A DNA stretch of 64,000 nt from Oceaniferula marina (GCF_013391475.1 NZ_JACBAZ010000001.1:124001-188000); one strand, 5' to 3'; shown: positions 22,930-31,954, counted from the stretch's first letter. Translations and numbers: made by a program. The notes: generated by a model from the sequence alone, not told the origin.

Positions 22930-25900
22930 ATGTATCTCAAATCTCTCGAACTCCACGGTTTCAAATCGTTTGCAGACAAGACCAAGTTTGAATTTCATCC
23001 AAACGGGGTGACTGGCATTGTGGGGCCGAATGGTTGTGGGAAGTCCAACGTGGTGGATGCGATCCGTTGGGTCTTGGGGGAGACCTCGGCCAAGGCCTTG
23101 CGTGGTGGAGAGATGGCGGATGTCATTTTCAACGGCACGGACAAAAGCGGAACCAGTCGTGCCCGGGCAGCCTTGAGTATGGCTGAGGTGACGATGACGC
23201 TGGCCGACTGTGAGGAAATTCTCAAAATCGATTATAACGAAGTGGCAATCACACGCCGCGTGTTCCGTGATGGGAAGTCGGAATATCGGATCAACAACAC
23301 CTTGTGTCGCTTACGTGATATTCATGAGATGTTTATGGATACCGGTATTGGTCGGACGTCTTACTCGATCATGGAGCAGGGTAAAATCGATATGTTGCTG
23401 AGCTCCAAGCCGGAAGACCGCCGGATGGTCTTTGAGGAGGCTGCGGGGATCACGAAGTTCAAGAAGGAAAAGAAAGAGGCGCTTCGCAAGTTGGAGTACA
23501 CGGAAGTGAACCTTCTGAGGGTGTCCGACGTTCTGGCGGAACAGGAGCGGCGGATGAACTCACTGAAGCGTCAGGTTTCCAAGGCCCGTCGTTACCAAGA
23601 GCTAGCCAAGGATGTTACCATTTTAGACACCCACTTCAGCCATAAAAAATGCACCGAATACAAAGCCGAGTTGTCCGAGTTGGAGAACTCGATTCACTCA
23701 TTGGAGGTGCGTGAAACCGAGCTGGAGGTTGGCTTACCCGAAAAAGAGCAGGCTGTTGTGGAAGCCCGGGATGCGGCACAGAGACTCGAGGCCGAGCTGT
23801 CTGAGATTCGTCAGCAACTGAATCACCACACCAATGCCGCGAGTGCGTCTGAGAGCCGGATGGCATTTAACCAGGAAAACCACTCTGAGCTGCAGGGACG
23901 GGTGAGCCAAAACCAGCAAGAAATCGAAGAAGCCCGAGGTAAACTCGACCAGCAGCAGTCGGATTATGAAGAATCGGAAAAACTTTTGATCGAGTTGACT
24001 GAGCGGATTGAATCGAAGCAGGCACAATTATCCGAGCTCGAATCGCGGGTTGCAGGTCTGCGTTCGGAGCGCGAGGAAAAAGACGGCATATTACGTAGCC
24101 TGCGTGGCGAGGCGAATACTACTCAGTCGGTGATAGCAGCAAGCCAGGCAAAAATTGAAAGTTCGCTTTCCCAGATGGAGAACAGCCGCGAGCGCTCTCG
24201 CAAGCTGTCTGAAGAACATGACCGACTTCAGACCGAACACGAGGAAGCTGCGTTGGAGCGGGGGAAAATTGCCTCCGAGCTTGAAAAGCGTCAAGACAAG
24301 CTGAAGGCACTGGAAGAAGAAAAGGAGGTGGCAGAGCGGACGTTCCAGCACACCCGGGGTGATCTGGATGCCACCCGGGATCGTGCAACATCGGCTCACA
24401 AGGAGTTGGCCCGGGCGTCATCTCGCCTGGATGTCTTGCGTCAGTTGGTAGACAGCGGCGAAGGGTTTGAAAAGGGGACCCAGTCGGTGCTCAAAGGGTT
24501 GGATGAACCTGAATTTTTTAACAACGGTGTGCGCGGTGTTTTGGCCGGCTTGATCGAAGTAGAAAAAGAATTTACCTTGCCGGTCGAGGCTGCTCTGGGG
24601 TCTCACCTGCAGGCAGTATTGGTGAGTGACAGCTCTTATACCCAGGCGATCATCGACCGTCTGACCGAGAAAAAACTGGGTGAAGCTGCGATCATCTCCG
24701 AAGATTTTGTGGCGGCTGCCGCCGAGAGCCAGATGATGACCTTGCCGGACGGGGCCGAAACCTGGGCCATGGACCGGGTGAAGTTTGATCCGAAAGTGGC
24801 ATCGGTGATCGAGAGCTTGCTCGAAAATGTATTGATTGTCTCGGACTTATCCACGGCGATGGAAATGCGCAAGGACCTGCGCGGTGTGACCTTGGTCACC
24901 ATGCGTGGTGAGTTGTGCACGCCGGATGGTGTTGTGCGTGGAGGATTGGGGAAAGGAGGTCAGAGTTCGGTGCTGGAGCGCCAGAATGAAGTGCGTGAAC
25001 TCGATGCCGAAGTTCGTGAGTTGGAAACTGCCGATGAAGAAGCCCGGGTGGCTCTCTCACGTCTGGAGCAACAACTGACAGAACAACGGGAAGCCACCGA
25101 GGCCGCACGCGAGAGAGTGCAGAAAGCCCATGTGGAGGAGTCCACGTTGAAGGGACAACTCAGTCTCGCAAGCCGCGAAGTGGAATCGCTCGAGAGTAAG
25201 ATCTCCAGTGTGGAGTGGGAGCAAAATGATATCAATGAACGGGACGCCAGTGCGAACAACGGCCTGGAAAACTTGCAGGGCGATCTCGAATCTGCCCGGG
25301 TTCGTTTTGAGCAGCTTGAGTCCGACCAGATTCGTTTGGTTGGCGAACTCGAGGAAGCCAGTCGGCGGGAGAGTGAAGCTGCATTTGAATTGCAGGAATT
25401 TAGAACCAGCCTCGCGGTTGAGCGTCAGGCATTTGAAGCGGCCGAAGCCCAGCGCTCGCCAATGGCTGCTCGCCTGGAGGAGCTGCGGTCGATCAGCATG
25501 CGGAGGGACGAGGAAATTGCCGGGTTCCTAGAGCGGATGGAAAAGGCACTGGCTGAAAATCAACAGCTGGCGGAAACGATCGAGACCCATCGCGCTGAGG
25601 CCCGGGACCTGGAGGAGTTGTTGGAAACTACGTCGGCGAGCCGCGGGCAACTGCATCAGGCGATCGAAGTCAGCGAGCGGGGACTATCCGAACTCCGGCA
25701 TGAGGTGGCAAAAATCATCGAACAAAAAGGACGCGAAGAAGTAGCCGCCACAAAAATCGGCTTACGTCTGGAAAACCTGACCGAAACCGTCATGGAGCGG
25801 CATCAGATCGAAATCGAACATTTCCGGCCGGATGCTCATGCTCTGTTAGCCTGTCTGCAAGAGCGGGCGAAATCCTATGATCGTCAGGAAATGCGCCGCG

Positions 25901-26712
25901 CCGAGAAGGAGGGCCGGAGCTATGTTTCCCATGTCAAAGTGCCGGACGAATCAGAAGAATCGGAGCAGGCGCTTCCGGGCGAGTCCGGACCCGACTGGGA
26001 GTTGTTGGAAAAGATTGTGATCGACCTGAAACGCAAGCTCGATTCGATGGGACCGGTCAACCTGGATGCCATTGAAGAATACGACGAATTGGAAGATTTG
26101 CATAACAACCTGCGCAACCAGCATGATGATCTGGTGAATTCCAAGACGGAACTGATTGGTGTGATCGAACGGATCAATATCGAAACCAAAGCTCGCTTCT
26201 CAGAGACATTCAATCAGGTGACCAAGAACTTTAAAGGCATGTTCAAGATTCTCTTTGGCGAAAAGGCCAAGGCCAATCTGGTCCTCATCGATGAAGATGA
26301 TCCGCTTGAAAGTGGTATTGATATCATTGCCAAACCTCCCGGGAAAAAACTGCAGTCGATCAGCCTGCTGTCCGGTGGTGAACGCTCGATGACCGCCGTG
26401 GCCTTGCTCTTTTCGATCTTCCAAATCAAGCCCAGCCCCTTCTGTGTGCTGGATGAGTTGGATGCTCCTTTGGATGAAGCGAACATCGGTCGATTCCTCA
26501 AGGTGCTGGATAACTTTATTGATAAGAGCCAGTTCATTATCGTGACCCACAGCAAACGTACGATGCATCGTGCCGATGTGATTTACGGGGTGACCATGGA
26601 AGATTTCGGGGTTTCCAAGCCTGTGGGCATGCGTCTCACGGATGCGGACCACGCTCACAAGGGGGAAGCCAAAACGGCAGCCCAGAAGGCGGCACTCGAG
26701 CTGGATTCCTAG
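22930..26712 (+). CDS. smc: Chromosome segregation protein SMC
   Basis: The protein has 1260 residues, slightly longer than the typical 1190. N-terminal ATPase half: LHGFKSFADKT and Walker A GIVGPNGCGKSNVVDAI. Two long Glu/Arg/Gln-rich coiled coils (about 170-500 and 680-1010) flank a hinge near 520-660 with GVRGVLAGLIEV and VTLVTMRGELCTPDGVVRGG. The C-terminal half has the signature LLSGGERSMTAVALLF and Walker B FCVLDELDAPLDEANI. A charged insertion before the C-terminal head (EESEQALPGESG region, near 1015-1030) is longer than usual. It organises and compacts DNA with ScpA and ScpB, which are not encoded nearby. Long AT-rich upstream region; monocistronic. Confidence 0.98.
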   Translation: MYLKSLELHGFKSFADKTKFEFHPNGVTGIVGPNGCGKSNVVDAIRWVLGETSAKALRGGEMADVIFNGTDKSGTSRARAALSMAEVTMTLADCEEILKIDYNEVAITRRVFRDGKSEYRINNTLCRLRDIHEMFMDTGIGRTSYSIMEQGKIDMLLSSKPEDRRMVFEEAAGITKFKKEKKEALRKLEYTEVNLLRVSDVLAEQERRMNSLKRQVSKARRYQELAKDVTILDTHFSHKKCTEYKAELSELENSIHSLEVRETELEVGLPEKEQAVVEARDAAQRLEAELSEIRQQLNHHTNAASASESRMAFNQENHSELQGRVSQNQQEIEEARGKLDQQQSDYEESEKLLIELTERIESKQAQLSELESRVAGLRSEREEKDGILRSLRGEANTTQSVIAASQAKIESSLSQMENSRERSRKLSEEHDRLQTEHEEAALERGKIASELEKRQDKLKALEEEKEVAERTFQHTRGDLDATRDRATSAHKELARASSRLDVLRQLVDSGEGFEKGTQSVLKGLDEPEFFNNGVRGVLAGLIEVEKEFTLPVEAALGSHLQAVLVSDSSYTQAIIDRLTEKKLGEAAIISEDFVAAAAESQMMTLPDGAETWAMDRVKFDPKVASVIESLLENVLIVSDLSTAMEMRKDLRGVTLVTMRGELCTPDGVVRGGLGKGGQSSVLERQNEVRELDAEVRELETADEEARVALSRLEQQLTEQREATEAARERVQKAHVEESTLKGQLSLASREVESLESKISSVEWEQNDINERDASANNGLENLQGDLESARVRFEQLESDQIRLVGELEEASRRESEAAFELQEFRTSLAVERQAFEAAEAQRSPMAARLEELRSISMRRDEEIAGFLERMEKALAENQQLAETIETHRAEARDLEELLETTSASRGQLHQAIEVSERGLSELRHEVAKIIEQKGREEVAATKIGLRLENLTETVMERHQIEIEHFRPDAHALLACLQERAKSYDRQEMRRAEKEGRSYVSHVKVPDESEESEQALPGESGPDWELLEKIVIDLKRKLDSMGPVNLDAIEEYDELEDLHNNLRNQHDDLVNSKTELIGVIERINIETKARFSETFNQVTKNFKGMFKILFGEKAKANLVLIDEDDPLESGIDIIAKPPGKKLQSISLLSGGERSMTAVALLFSIFQIKPSPFCVLDELDAPLDEANIGRFLKVLDNFIDKSQFIIVTHSKRTMHRADVIYGVTMEDFGVSKPVGMRLTDADHAHKGEAKTAAQKAALELDS

Positions 26713-26877
26713 ATCCGGTCAGGAGACGTCGTCTCTTGATGCCTCAAGTCTCGACCTTCAATGAGCTTGGGTTCCAGATCCGAAGGGGGCTGGGTGATGC
26801 CTGGCCGCCTATTGTCTGACCTCAGCTTAGTGTTGGTCATTCTTAGGCTGGACGATTCAGCCTGCTTGCCCTAAACG

Positions 26878-27729
26878 ATGCGCATGCGTGGCACGATCAA
26901 GGTCGAACCGGGAAACGAAGGGCTTTTGTCTTTTGTTGATCCGGAGCGGCCATTCGAGAGCCTCAGCGAGTATTTTGGCTATCCGCTTGGGAAGCATCAA
27001 CGTCGGCGCTCCAAAGTGGCGTGTAAGGAGTTGAGCGGAAGCGATGGCGAAAAGGTCGTCGTGTATTTTAAACTTTATGGTTACCGGCGCTTGAGACGTG
27101 CTCTTTCCCGGATATTCAAACCGACCCGTTCTCAGTCGGAAATTGCCAATTTGAAGTGGTTCAAAGAACTGGGGATTCCATGTTGTGAACCCGTGCTGCA
27201 AGGGGTGTATCGCAATTGCTTTGGGATTGCGCGAAACTGCATGTTGATCACCCGTGAATTGACCGGGACACAGCAATTGGATGATTTTGTGCCGGCTTTG
27301 AGGGAAACGGTCCCGGATGAGGAGCAGAGAAAGGCAATCCGGCGAAATCTCTACGTTTCTTTGGCTTCCAGCCTGAAGAAAATTCATGATCGGCGTTTTT
27401 ATCATGACGATTTCAAATGGCGTAATATCCTTGTGCGTCGTGCCGGGGCTGCGGAGAGCACCGAGGTCGAGGTGTTTTGGATTGATTGTCCGAATGGCTA
27501 TTTTGACCGGACCGGAGGGATGCGTGGAAAACACGGTATGGTCAAGGATCTGGCGACCTTCGATTATGATGCTAAAAAGTGGGTCAGCGATGAGGAAAGG
27601 ATGCTGTTTTTGTCTTTATACAGCGGCGAGGCTCCGAATAGCCCGGCGTTGAAGGCTCTTTTTTCCGAGGTCGAAGCCTACCGAAAGCTTAAAATCGACG
27701 ACGATCGGCCGGGGCGAAAAGGACGCTGA
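26878..27729 (+). CDS. Lipopolysaccharide-kinase (InaA/WaaP-like) family protein
   Basis: The protein has 283 residues, soluble with many basic residues. It has the compact kinase fold of LPS core kinases: Lys in VVVYFKLYGYRRL, LITRELTG at the hinge, the catalytic loop YHDDFKWRNILV (His-x-Asp...Asn as in WaaP/KdkA) and WIDCPN in place of DFG. Family members add phosphate to Kdo or heptose of the LPS core on the cytoplasmic side. The gene has 165 nt before it (with a GAGAC-GTC-GTCTC hairpin after smc) and is followed by the sigma factor gene after 103 nt. The acceptor sugar cannot be told. Confidence 0.88.
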   Translation: MRMRGTIKVEPGNEGLLSFVDPERPFESLSEYFGYPLGKHQRRRSKVACKELSGSDGEKVVVYFKLYGYRRLRRALSRIFKPTRSQSEIANLKWFKELGIPCCEPVLQGVYRNCFGIARNCMLITRELTGTQQLDDFVPALRETVPDEEQRKAIRRNLYVSLASSLKKIHDRRFYHDDFKWRNILVRRAGAAESTEVEVFWIDCPNGYFDRTGGMRGKHGMVKDLATFDYDAKKWVSDEERMLFLSLYSGEAPNSPALKALFSEVEAYRKLKIDDDRPGRKGR

Positions 27730-27777
27730 GGCTTGTTTGGAACGCCCCCGGTGGGTAGGAATCGCTTAGCTGACGTA

Positions 27778-27802
27778 AATTATCTTAAAAACTGTGATAA
27801 TT
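27778..27802. repeat. 7-bp inverted repeat before the sigma-factor gene
   Basis: AATTATC (27778-27784) and GATAATT (27796-27802) are perfect inverse copies with an 11-nt A-rich spacer, ending 30 nt before the sigma-factor ATG. It may be an operator or a leader hairpin. It has no T-run, so it is not a terminator. Confidence 0.4.
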
Positions 27803-27832
27803 GCGGGTGGATTGGCTGCGTAGCTATGGTAT

Positions 27833-28516
27833 ATGAACAGCACGATGGCTGAAGAATCAGAAGAAAACGGCGAAAACGGCGAAGACGCCAAGATGGAAGC
27901 AGCGTATGCGCATACCCGGAAGAGTTTGATTGCCAGACTGGATAACTGGGAGGATCAGCGGACGTGGGATGATTTTTACAAAACCTATTGGAAACTGATT
28001 TACTCGGTGGCCATGAAAGCCGGATTGCGTTCGGAAGAGGCATTCGACGTTGTTCAGGAGACCATTATTTCGATTGCCAAGCAGAGTAAGAAAAACATGT
28101 ATGATCCGGACAAGGGCTCATTCAAGTCCTGGCTGATGAATATGACCCGTTGGCGGATCAACGATCAGTTCCGTAAACGTAAAAAGGACACGGCGATGAG
28201 TATCAGCGAGTGGGGTGAGGAAGGCCGGAAGACTTCGGTGATCGACAGTGTGGAGGATACCAAAAGTGGCACCCTTGAGCGCTTGTGGGAAGTGGAATGG
28301 AAAAAGAACCTGGCGGATGCCGCGCTAGCGCGGGTTAAGGCGCAGGTCTCTCCCAAACAATACCAGATCTTTGATTGTTATGTCATCCGGGAGTGGGATG
28401 CGGACCGGGTGAAAGCCCACCTTGGCGTGAGTATGTCGCAGGTGTATTTGGCAAAGCACCGGGTAGGAAAGATCCTCAAAAAGGAGCTCGCCCGTCTGAA
28501 CGAAGATGAGGGGTAA
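27833..28516 (+). CDS. ECF-type RNA polymerase sigma factor
   Basis: The protein has 227 residues. After a Glu-rich N-terminal tail of some 25 residues, sigma region 2 is seen in WDDFYKTYWKLIYSVAMKAG, EEAFDVVQETIISIAKQ and KGSFKSWLMNMTRWRINDQF followed by a basic RKRKK stretch. Region 4 is the helix-turn-helix near 175-220: VSPKQYQIFDCYVI, VKAHLGVSMSQVYLAKHRV. No anti-sigma factor is encoded next to it. Instead the gene overlaps by 11 nt with a membrane kinase gene, which suggests that phosphorylation controls it. Family call strong. Its regulon is unknown; the operon itself is a candidate. Confidence 0.92.
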   Translation: MNSTMAEESEENGENGEDAKMEAAYAHTRKSLIARLDNWEDQRTWDDFYKTYWKLIYSVAMKAGLRSEEAFDVVQETIISIAKQSKKNMYDPDKGSFKSWLMNMTRWRINDQFRKRKKDTAMSISEWGEEGRKTSVIDSVEDTKSGTLERLWEVEWKKNLADAALARVKAQVSPKQYQIFDCYVIREWDADRVKAHLGVSMSQVYLAKHRVGKILKKELARLNEDEG

Positions 28517-31103
28517 GGTTCGTCCAGAGCCGGAGATTCCGGATCACAAGGTGCTGCGCAAGATTGGTGGTGGCTCCTATGGCGAAGTGTGGTTGGCCCA
28601 GGGGGTGACTGGCGCGATGCGTGCCGTCAAGGTGGTTCGTCGCGAAGACTTTGAAGACGAGCGGGGATTTGAGCGCGAGTTCGAGGGGATTCTCAAGTAT
28701 GAGCCGATTTCGAGGGATCACCCCGGTCTGGTGAATATCCTTCACGTCGGGCGCAGTGAGGTGGAAGGCGAGTTTTATTACTATGTGATGGAACTCGGGG
28801 ACGATATTGATACCGGACAGGAAATCAACCCGGTTGAATATGAGGCCCGGAACCTGCTGACCGATTTGAGAAATGGTGCAGGCACGCCTTTGGATCCTGA
28901 TTTTGTCATCGATGTGGGAGTTCGCCTGTCCGAAGCCCTGCTGCATCTGCATAAAAAGGGACTCGCTCATCGCGATATCAAGCCGTCGAATATTATCTTT
29001 GTCGGGGGTAAAGCGAAATTGGCGGATATTGGACTGGTTGCAGCCCGCGGGCAGCGAACGTTTGTGGGGACCGAGGGCTTTGTTCCACCCGAGGGACCGG
29101 GATCGGCGCAGGCAGATGTTTACGGCCTGGGCAAGGTGCTCTATGAGATGGCAACGGGCAAGGACCGCCTTCAATTTCCCGAGTTGCCGGATGAATTGCC
29201 TGAATCGGCGAATCGCAAGCGCTGGCTGGCGCTCAATCAGGTGATTTGTGATATTTGCGAACCGAGGTTGAGCAAGCGTACGGTCACTTCGGCTGAGGAA
29301 TTGGCGGATGCTTTGAGGCGATTGCAACGCGGAAAGCGGATTCGCCGTCGGCGAAAGTGGTCGGTTTTGACCGTGGTGCCGATAGTTGCCGGCTTGATAT
29401 TAGTGGGTTGGGTTTTACGGGATCATGTTCCCTGGTTCCAACCGCAGTGGGGTGGTGGAGACCAAGTTGTGGATGATGAAGTTCAACCTGAAAAGTATGG
29501 CTTTGTAAAAATCACCAGCGATTTGGAAGATGTTGAAGTTTACGATGGCAACGGTGAGTTTCTCGGGTTCACTCAGTTGAAGATCATGCGCATGAAGGCT
29601 GGACGTAGCTATGCCTTTGAGTTTCGTATGGAGGGATACCGAACCGTACGTGAGGAGGTTTTGGTCAAAGCGGGTGAGACCACGGTCGTTCGTCCGGAGA
29701 TGTCGATTTATGCTCCTCCGGAGCCCGGACAAGAGTGGGTGGATAACTTTGGTATTCATTACCAACCGATGGACGGTTACCACATCAGCGAAGGTTATGT
29801 TCGTTTGTTCCAATGGCGGAGATATGAAAAACACCTGGGAAAAGAAACCGGGGCCGAGGTGATTGACCACAGTGAAAGTGGTCTGAAGCGACGGATTATT
29901 TTGGTTCAGCGGGAACAGGCTGAAGCGTATTGCCGCTGGCAGACGCAGCAGGCAGTCGATGAGGGCTACCTCGATGTAGATCAGTATATTTCGCCGAAAA
30001 TGGATCAGAGTTTTTCCGCCGCCTCGATGACGGATAAGGCAAAAAAGGAACAATTCCGGCCGTTCCAGTGTATGGTGAAGAATATCGCCTTTGCCAGCAT
30101 GGCGGTTCATTCGGAGCCGGAGGGGGCGAGTGTTCTGGTTAATGGCGTTTACAAAGGCGTGACCCCAATGCCTGTTATTGGCCGAATCAAACCTGGCAAG
30201 GTGGAGTTGAGTTTGGTGTTGGAAGGATTCAGGAGATCCACTCAGACGGTTGAACTCAAAGACTGGGCGCATGAGCAAATTAGGGTGAACCTGCAGCGAA
30301 ACAACAGCGTGGTCTTTGATGCCAACTGGGAGAATAGTCTCGGGATGCGATTGGTGCCTGTATATAAAAATCTAATGGTTTCCGCTTGGGAGACCCGAGT
30401 CTCTGATTACCAAACGTATGTTAAAGAGACCAAGGCAAACAAGCCGCCGGCCGCTGGATTTGATCAAAGCCCAAACCACCCGGTGGTGCAGGTGTCGCGC
30501 CAGGATGCCATGGGCTTCTGTGAGTGGCTCACCGAACGAGAACGCAAACAAGAGCGAATCACCAACGATGATCGGTATCGCTTGTTGACCGACTGGGAGT
30601 GGAGTTATGTTGCCGGGCTTGAGGACGGGCTTCATGATTTGCCTGCCCAGCGCGAGTTGCGTCAAGTGGGCTTGTTCCCTTGGGGCCGTTCATGGCCTCC
30701 GGAGAGGGCCGGATTTCTAGTCGGCAATCTCGCCGACCAAACGGCGAGCCAGGCTGTGGATATCCGGCGTGACCGAACATTGCTCAACTACGACGACGGC
30801 TTTGAAAAAACCTCACCGGTTGGCTCGTTCCCATCGAATGAATTCGGGGTTTACGACCTGGCGGGCAACGCCCACGAGTGGGTGATGGACGATTACAACG
30901 GGCAGGGTGACTATGGCGTTCTTCGCGGAGGGGGCTGGAACAGCTGGCAGAAAGAACACCTTTATGTCACCCACCGAAACATCATCGAACCGAAAAAACG
31001 AAGCAACCTTTACGGATTCAGGGTGGCATTGGTAAAGACACCTCCGCAACCCGAGGAACCGGAAACCGAAACCGAACTATACGAATTGAACGAAAACAAC
31101 TAA
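28506..31103 (+). CDS. Transmembrane Ser/Thr kinase with PEGA and FGE-like (SUMF1-fold) domains
   Basis: The protein has 865 residues; the start overlaps the sigma factor by 11 nt. Kinase domain, about 15-275: IGGGSYGEVWLA, Lys in MRAVKVVRR, HRDIKPSN and ADIGLV, where Phe of DFG is Ile. One helix follows near 286-306. Outside it: a PEGA unit (about 330-400), a degenerate FGE-like piece, a second PEGA unit (about 535-590; SEPEGASVLVNGVYKG) and a full FGE/SUMF1-fold domain (about 600-850) with NSLGMRLVPV, HPVVQVSRQDAMGFCEWL and DLAGNAHEWVMDD. The Cys pair used by true formylglycine-generating enzymes near the C-terminus is absent (NLYGFRV in its place), so this is probably a ligand-binding module. 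It likely senses an envelope signal and acts on the neighbouring sigma factor. Confidence 0.92.
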   Translation: MRGKVRPEPEIPDHKVLRKIGGGSYGEVWLAQGVTGAMRAVKVVRREDFEDERGFEREFEGILKYEPISRDHPGLVNILHVGRSEVEGEFYYYVMELGDDIDTGQEINPVEYEARNLLTDLRNGAGTPLDPDFVIDVGVRLSEALLHLHKKGLAHRDIKPSNIIFVGGKAKLADIGLVAARGQRTFVGTEGFVPPEGPGSAQADVYGLGKVLYEMATGKDRLQFPELPDELPESANRKRWLALNQVICDICEPRLSKRTVTSAEELADALRRLQRGKRIRRRRKWSVLTVVPIVAGLILVGWVLRDHVPWFQPQWGGGDQVVDDEVQPEKYGFVKITSDLEDVEVYDGNGEFLGFTQLKIMRMKAGRSYAFEFRMEGYRTVREEVLVKAGETTVVRPEMSIYAPPEPGQEWVDNFGIHYQPMDGYHISEGYVRLFQWRRYEKHLGKETGAEVIDHSESGLKRRIILVQREQAEAYCRWQTQQAVDEGYLDVDQYISPKMDQSFSAASMTDKAKKEQFRPFQCMVKNIAFASMAVHSEPEGASVLVNGVYKGVTPMPVIGRIKPGKVELSLVLEGFRRSTQTVELKDWAHEQIRVNLQRNNSVVFDANWENSLGMRLVPVYKNLMVSAWETRVSDYQTYVKETKANKPPAAGFDQSPNHPVVQVSRQDAMGFCEWLTERERKQERITNDDRYRLLTDWEWSYVAGLEDGLHDLPAQRELRQVGLFPWGRSWPPERAGFLVGNLADQTASQAVDIRRDRTLLNYDDGFEKTSPVGSFPSNEFGVYDLAGNAHEWVMDDYNGQGDYGVLRGGGWNSWQKEHLYVTHRNIIEPKKRSNLYGFRVALVKTPPQPEEPETETELYELNENN

Positions 31104-31107
31104 ATCC

Positions 31108-31521
31108 ATGGTCGAAATCAATATCAACTACGAAGGTGGGCTGCGCTGCCAAAACACCCACGGGCCGTCCGCTGTCCAAGTCTCCACCGATGCTCCCGTC
31201 GATAACAACGGCAAAGGGGAATCGTTTTCTCCCACCGATCTCGTGGCCACCGCCCTGGGAAGCTGCATGGCCACCATCATGGGCATCGTCGCAGAGCGTA
31301 AAGGGCTGGAACTCGAGGGCTTGAACATCAAGGTGGGCAAACACATGTCGACAGAGCTACCACGGCGTATTTCCAAACTCGAGGTCAGCATCGAGGTTCC
31401 CTTACCGGACGATCACCCTGCCCGCAAAGCTCTCGAGGCTGCCGCGCTGGCTTGCCCAGTGCACCAGAGCATTCATCCGGATATCGAAGTGCCGATTCTC
31501 TGGAAATGGCAGACTACTTGA
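31108..31521 (+). CDS. OsmC/Ohr-family protein
   Basis: The protein has 137 residues, typical for the YhfA-like branch of OsmC. Both redox cysteines are in place: LGSCMATIMG near 52 and ALACPVHQS near 115, as are SPTDLVATAL and an Arg in the N-terminal half. Family members reduce organic hydroperoxides, but this branch is poorly studied. It begins 4 nt after the kinase stop, so it is probably the last gene of the sigma-kinase operon, and could be a stress output of it. Confidence is high in the fold and moderate in peroxidase activity. Confidence 0.9.
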   Translation: MVEININYEGGLRCQNTHGPSAVQVSTDAPVDNNGKGESFSPTDLVATALGSCMATIMGIVAERKGLELEGLNIKVGKHMSTELPRRISKLEVSIEVPLPDDHPARKALEAAALACPVHQSIHPDIEVPILWKWQTT

Positions 31522-31807
31522 TGCTGGCTGTATGATAGGTCAATACATTGTAGATCAAAAGCTTGTCATTCATACGATTGATTAACTTTTTTTGATTAAA
31601 AATTCCAAAAATCACTTGCGGAGACCGGAAAGCTGGGGCAAATGGATCATGTCAGCGCGAGGTTGTCCAAGGGACCCAGCAGCCGGACGTTTGACAGGCC
31701 TCGAAAATTCACTTCTTAGTCCCAAGCGGTGGATTGGATAGGTAACAAATCTTTCCAAAATATTCATGAAGGTGAAGACCGGATGGTGCGTAGAGAGATT
31801 CTGCGAC

Positions 31808-31826
31808 AGGAGGAAGTTAACCTCCT
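31808..31826 (+). promoter_or_regulatory. Hairpin covering a Shine-Dalgarno-like AGGAGG
   Basis: AGGAGG (31808-31813) pairs perfectly with CCTCCT (31821-31826) over a 7-nt loop. Two nt later an ATG at 31828 opens a 15-codon frame (MKQRCSLNMEEGFRK, stop 31873-31875). If translated, its ribosome site would be closed by the hairpin. Possibly chance, but the three elements fit together. Confidence 0.3.
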
Positions 31827-31916
31827 CATGAAACAAAGGTGTTCACTGAATATGGAAGAGGGATTTCGCAAATAATGGGCTGTCTGTCAGCGCAAGATTT
31901 GCAAACTCATTTGAGG

Positions 31917-31954
31917 CAGGCAACGAGATTTTCTCGTTGCCTGTTTCTTTTTTT
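31917..31954 (+). terminator. Strong intrinsic terminator
   Basis: A perfect 12-bp stem, CAGGCAACGAGA paired with TCTCGTTGCCTG, has a 3-nt T loop and is followed by TTTCTTTTTTT. It acts in the plus direction only; the other strand lacks a T-run. It is the best terminator in the window. Confidence 0.92.

Larger units (their letters stand above)
31590..31954 (+). ncRNA. Candidate unannotated transcript ending in a strong terminator
   Basis: The 533 nt between the OsmC gene and the convergent gene at 32055 contain no credible protein gene. A very strong plus-strand intrinsic terminator at 31917-31954 has no gene within 395 nt upstream, which suggests either a long 3' UTR or a separate RNA of up to about 350 nt. 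Local hairpins include AGGAGG...CCTCCT (31808-31826) and GTCC-AAG-GGAC near 31665. TGTCAGCGC occurs twice, near 31649 and 31884. I looked for tmRNA, RNase P, SRP and 6S signatures and did not find them. The upstream limit given here is arbitrary. Confidence 0.3.

Noticed and set aside
28506-31103. Formylglycine-generating enzyme that matures the sulfatase
   Set aside because: The domain lacks the active-site cysteines and is fused to a membrane kinase, 17 kb away from the sulfatase.
31612-31836. 74-residue frame on the minus strand
   Set aside because: Composition is not protein-like, it has no ribosome site and it opposes the probable plus-strand transcript.
31522-31954. tmRNA, RNase P, SRP or 6S RNA
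   Set aside because: No CCA-type 3' end, GAGGAAAGTCC, GGAAGGAAGCAGC or other hallmark could be found by eye.
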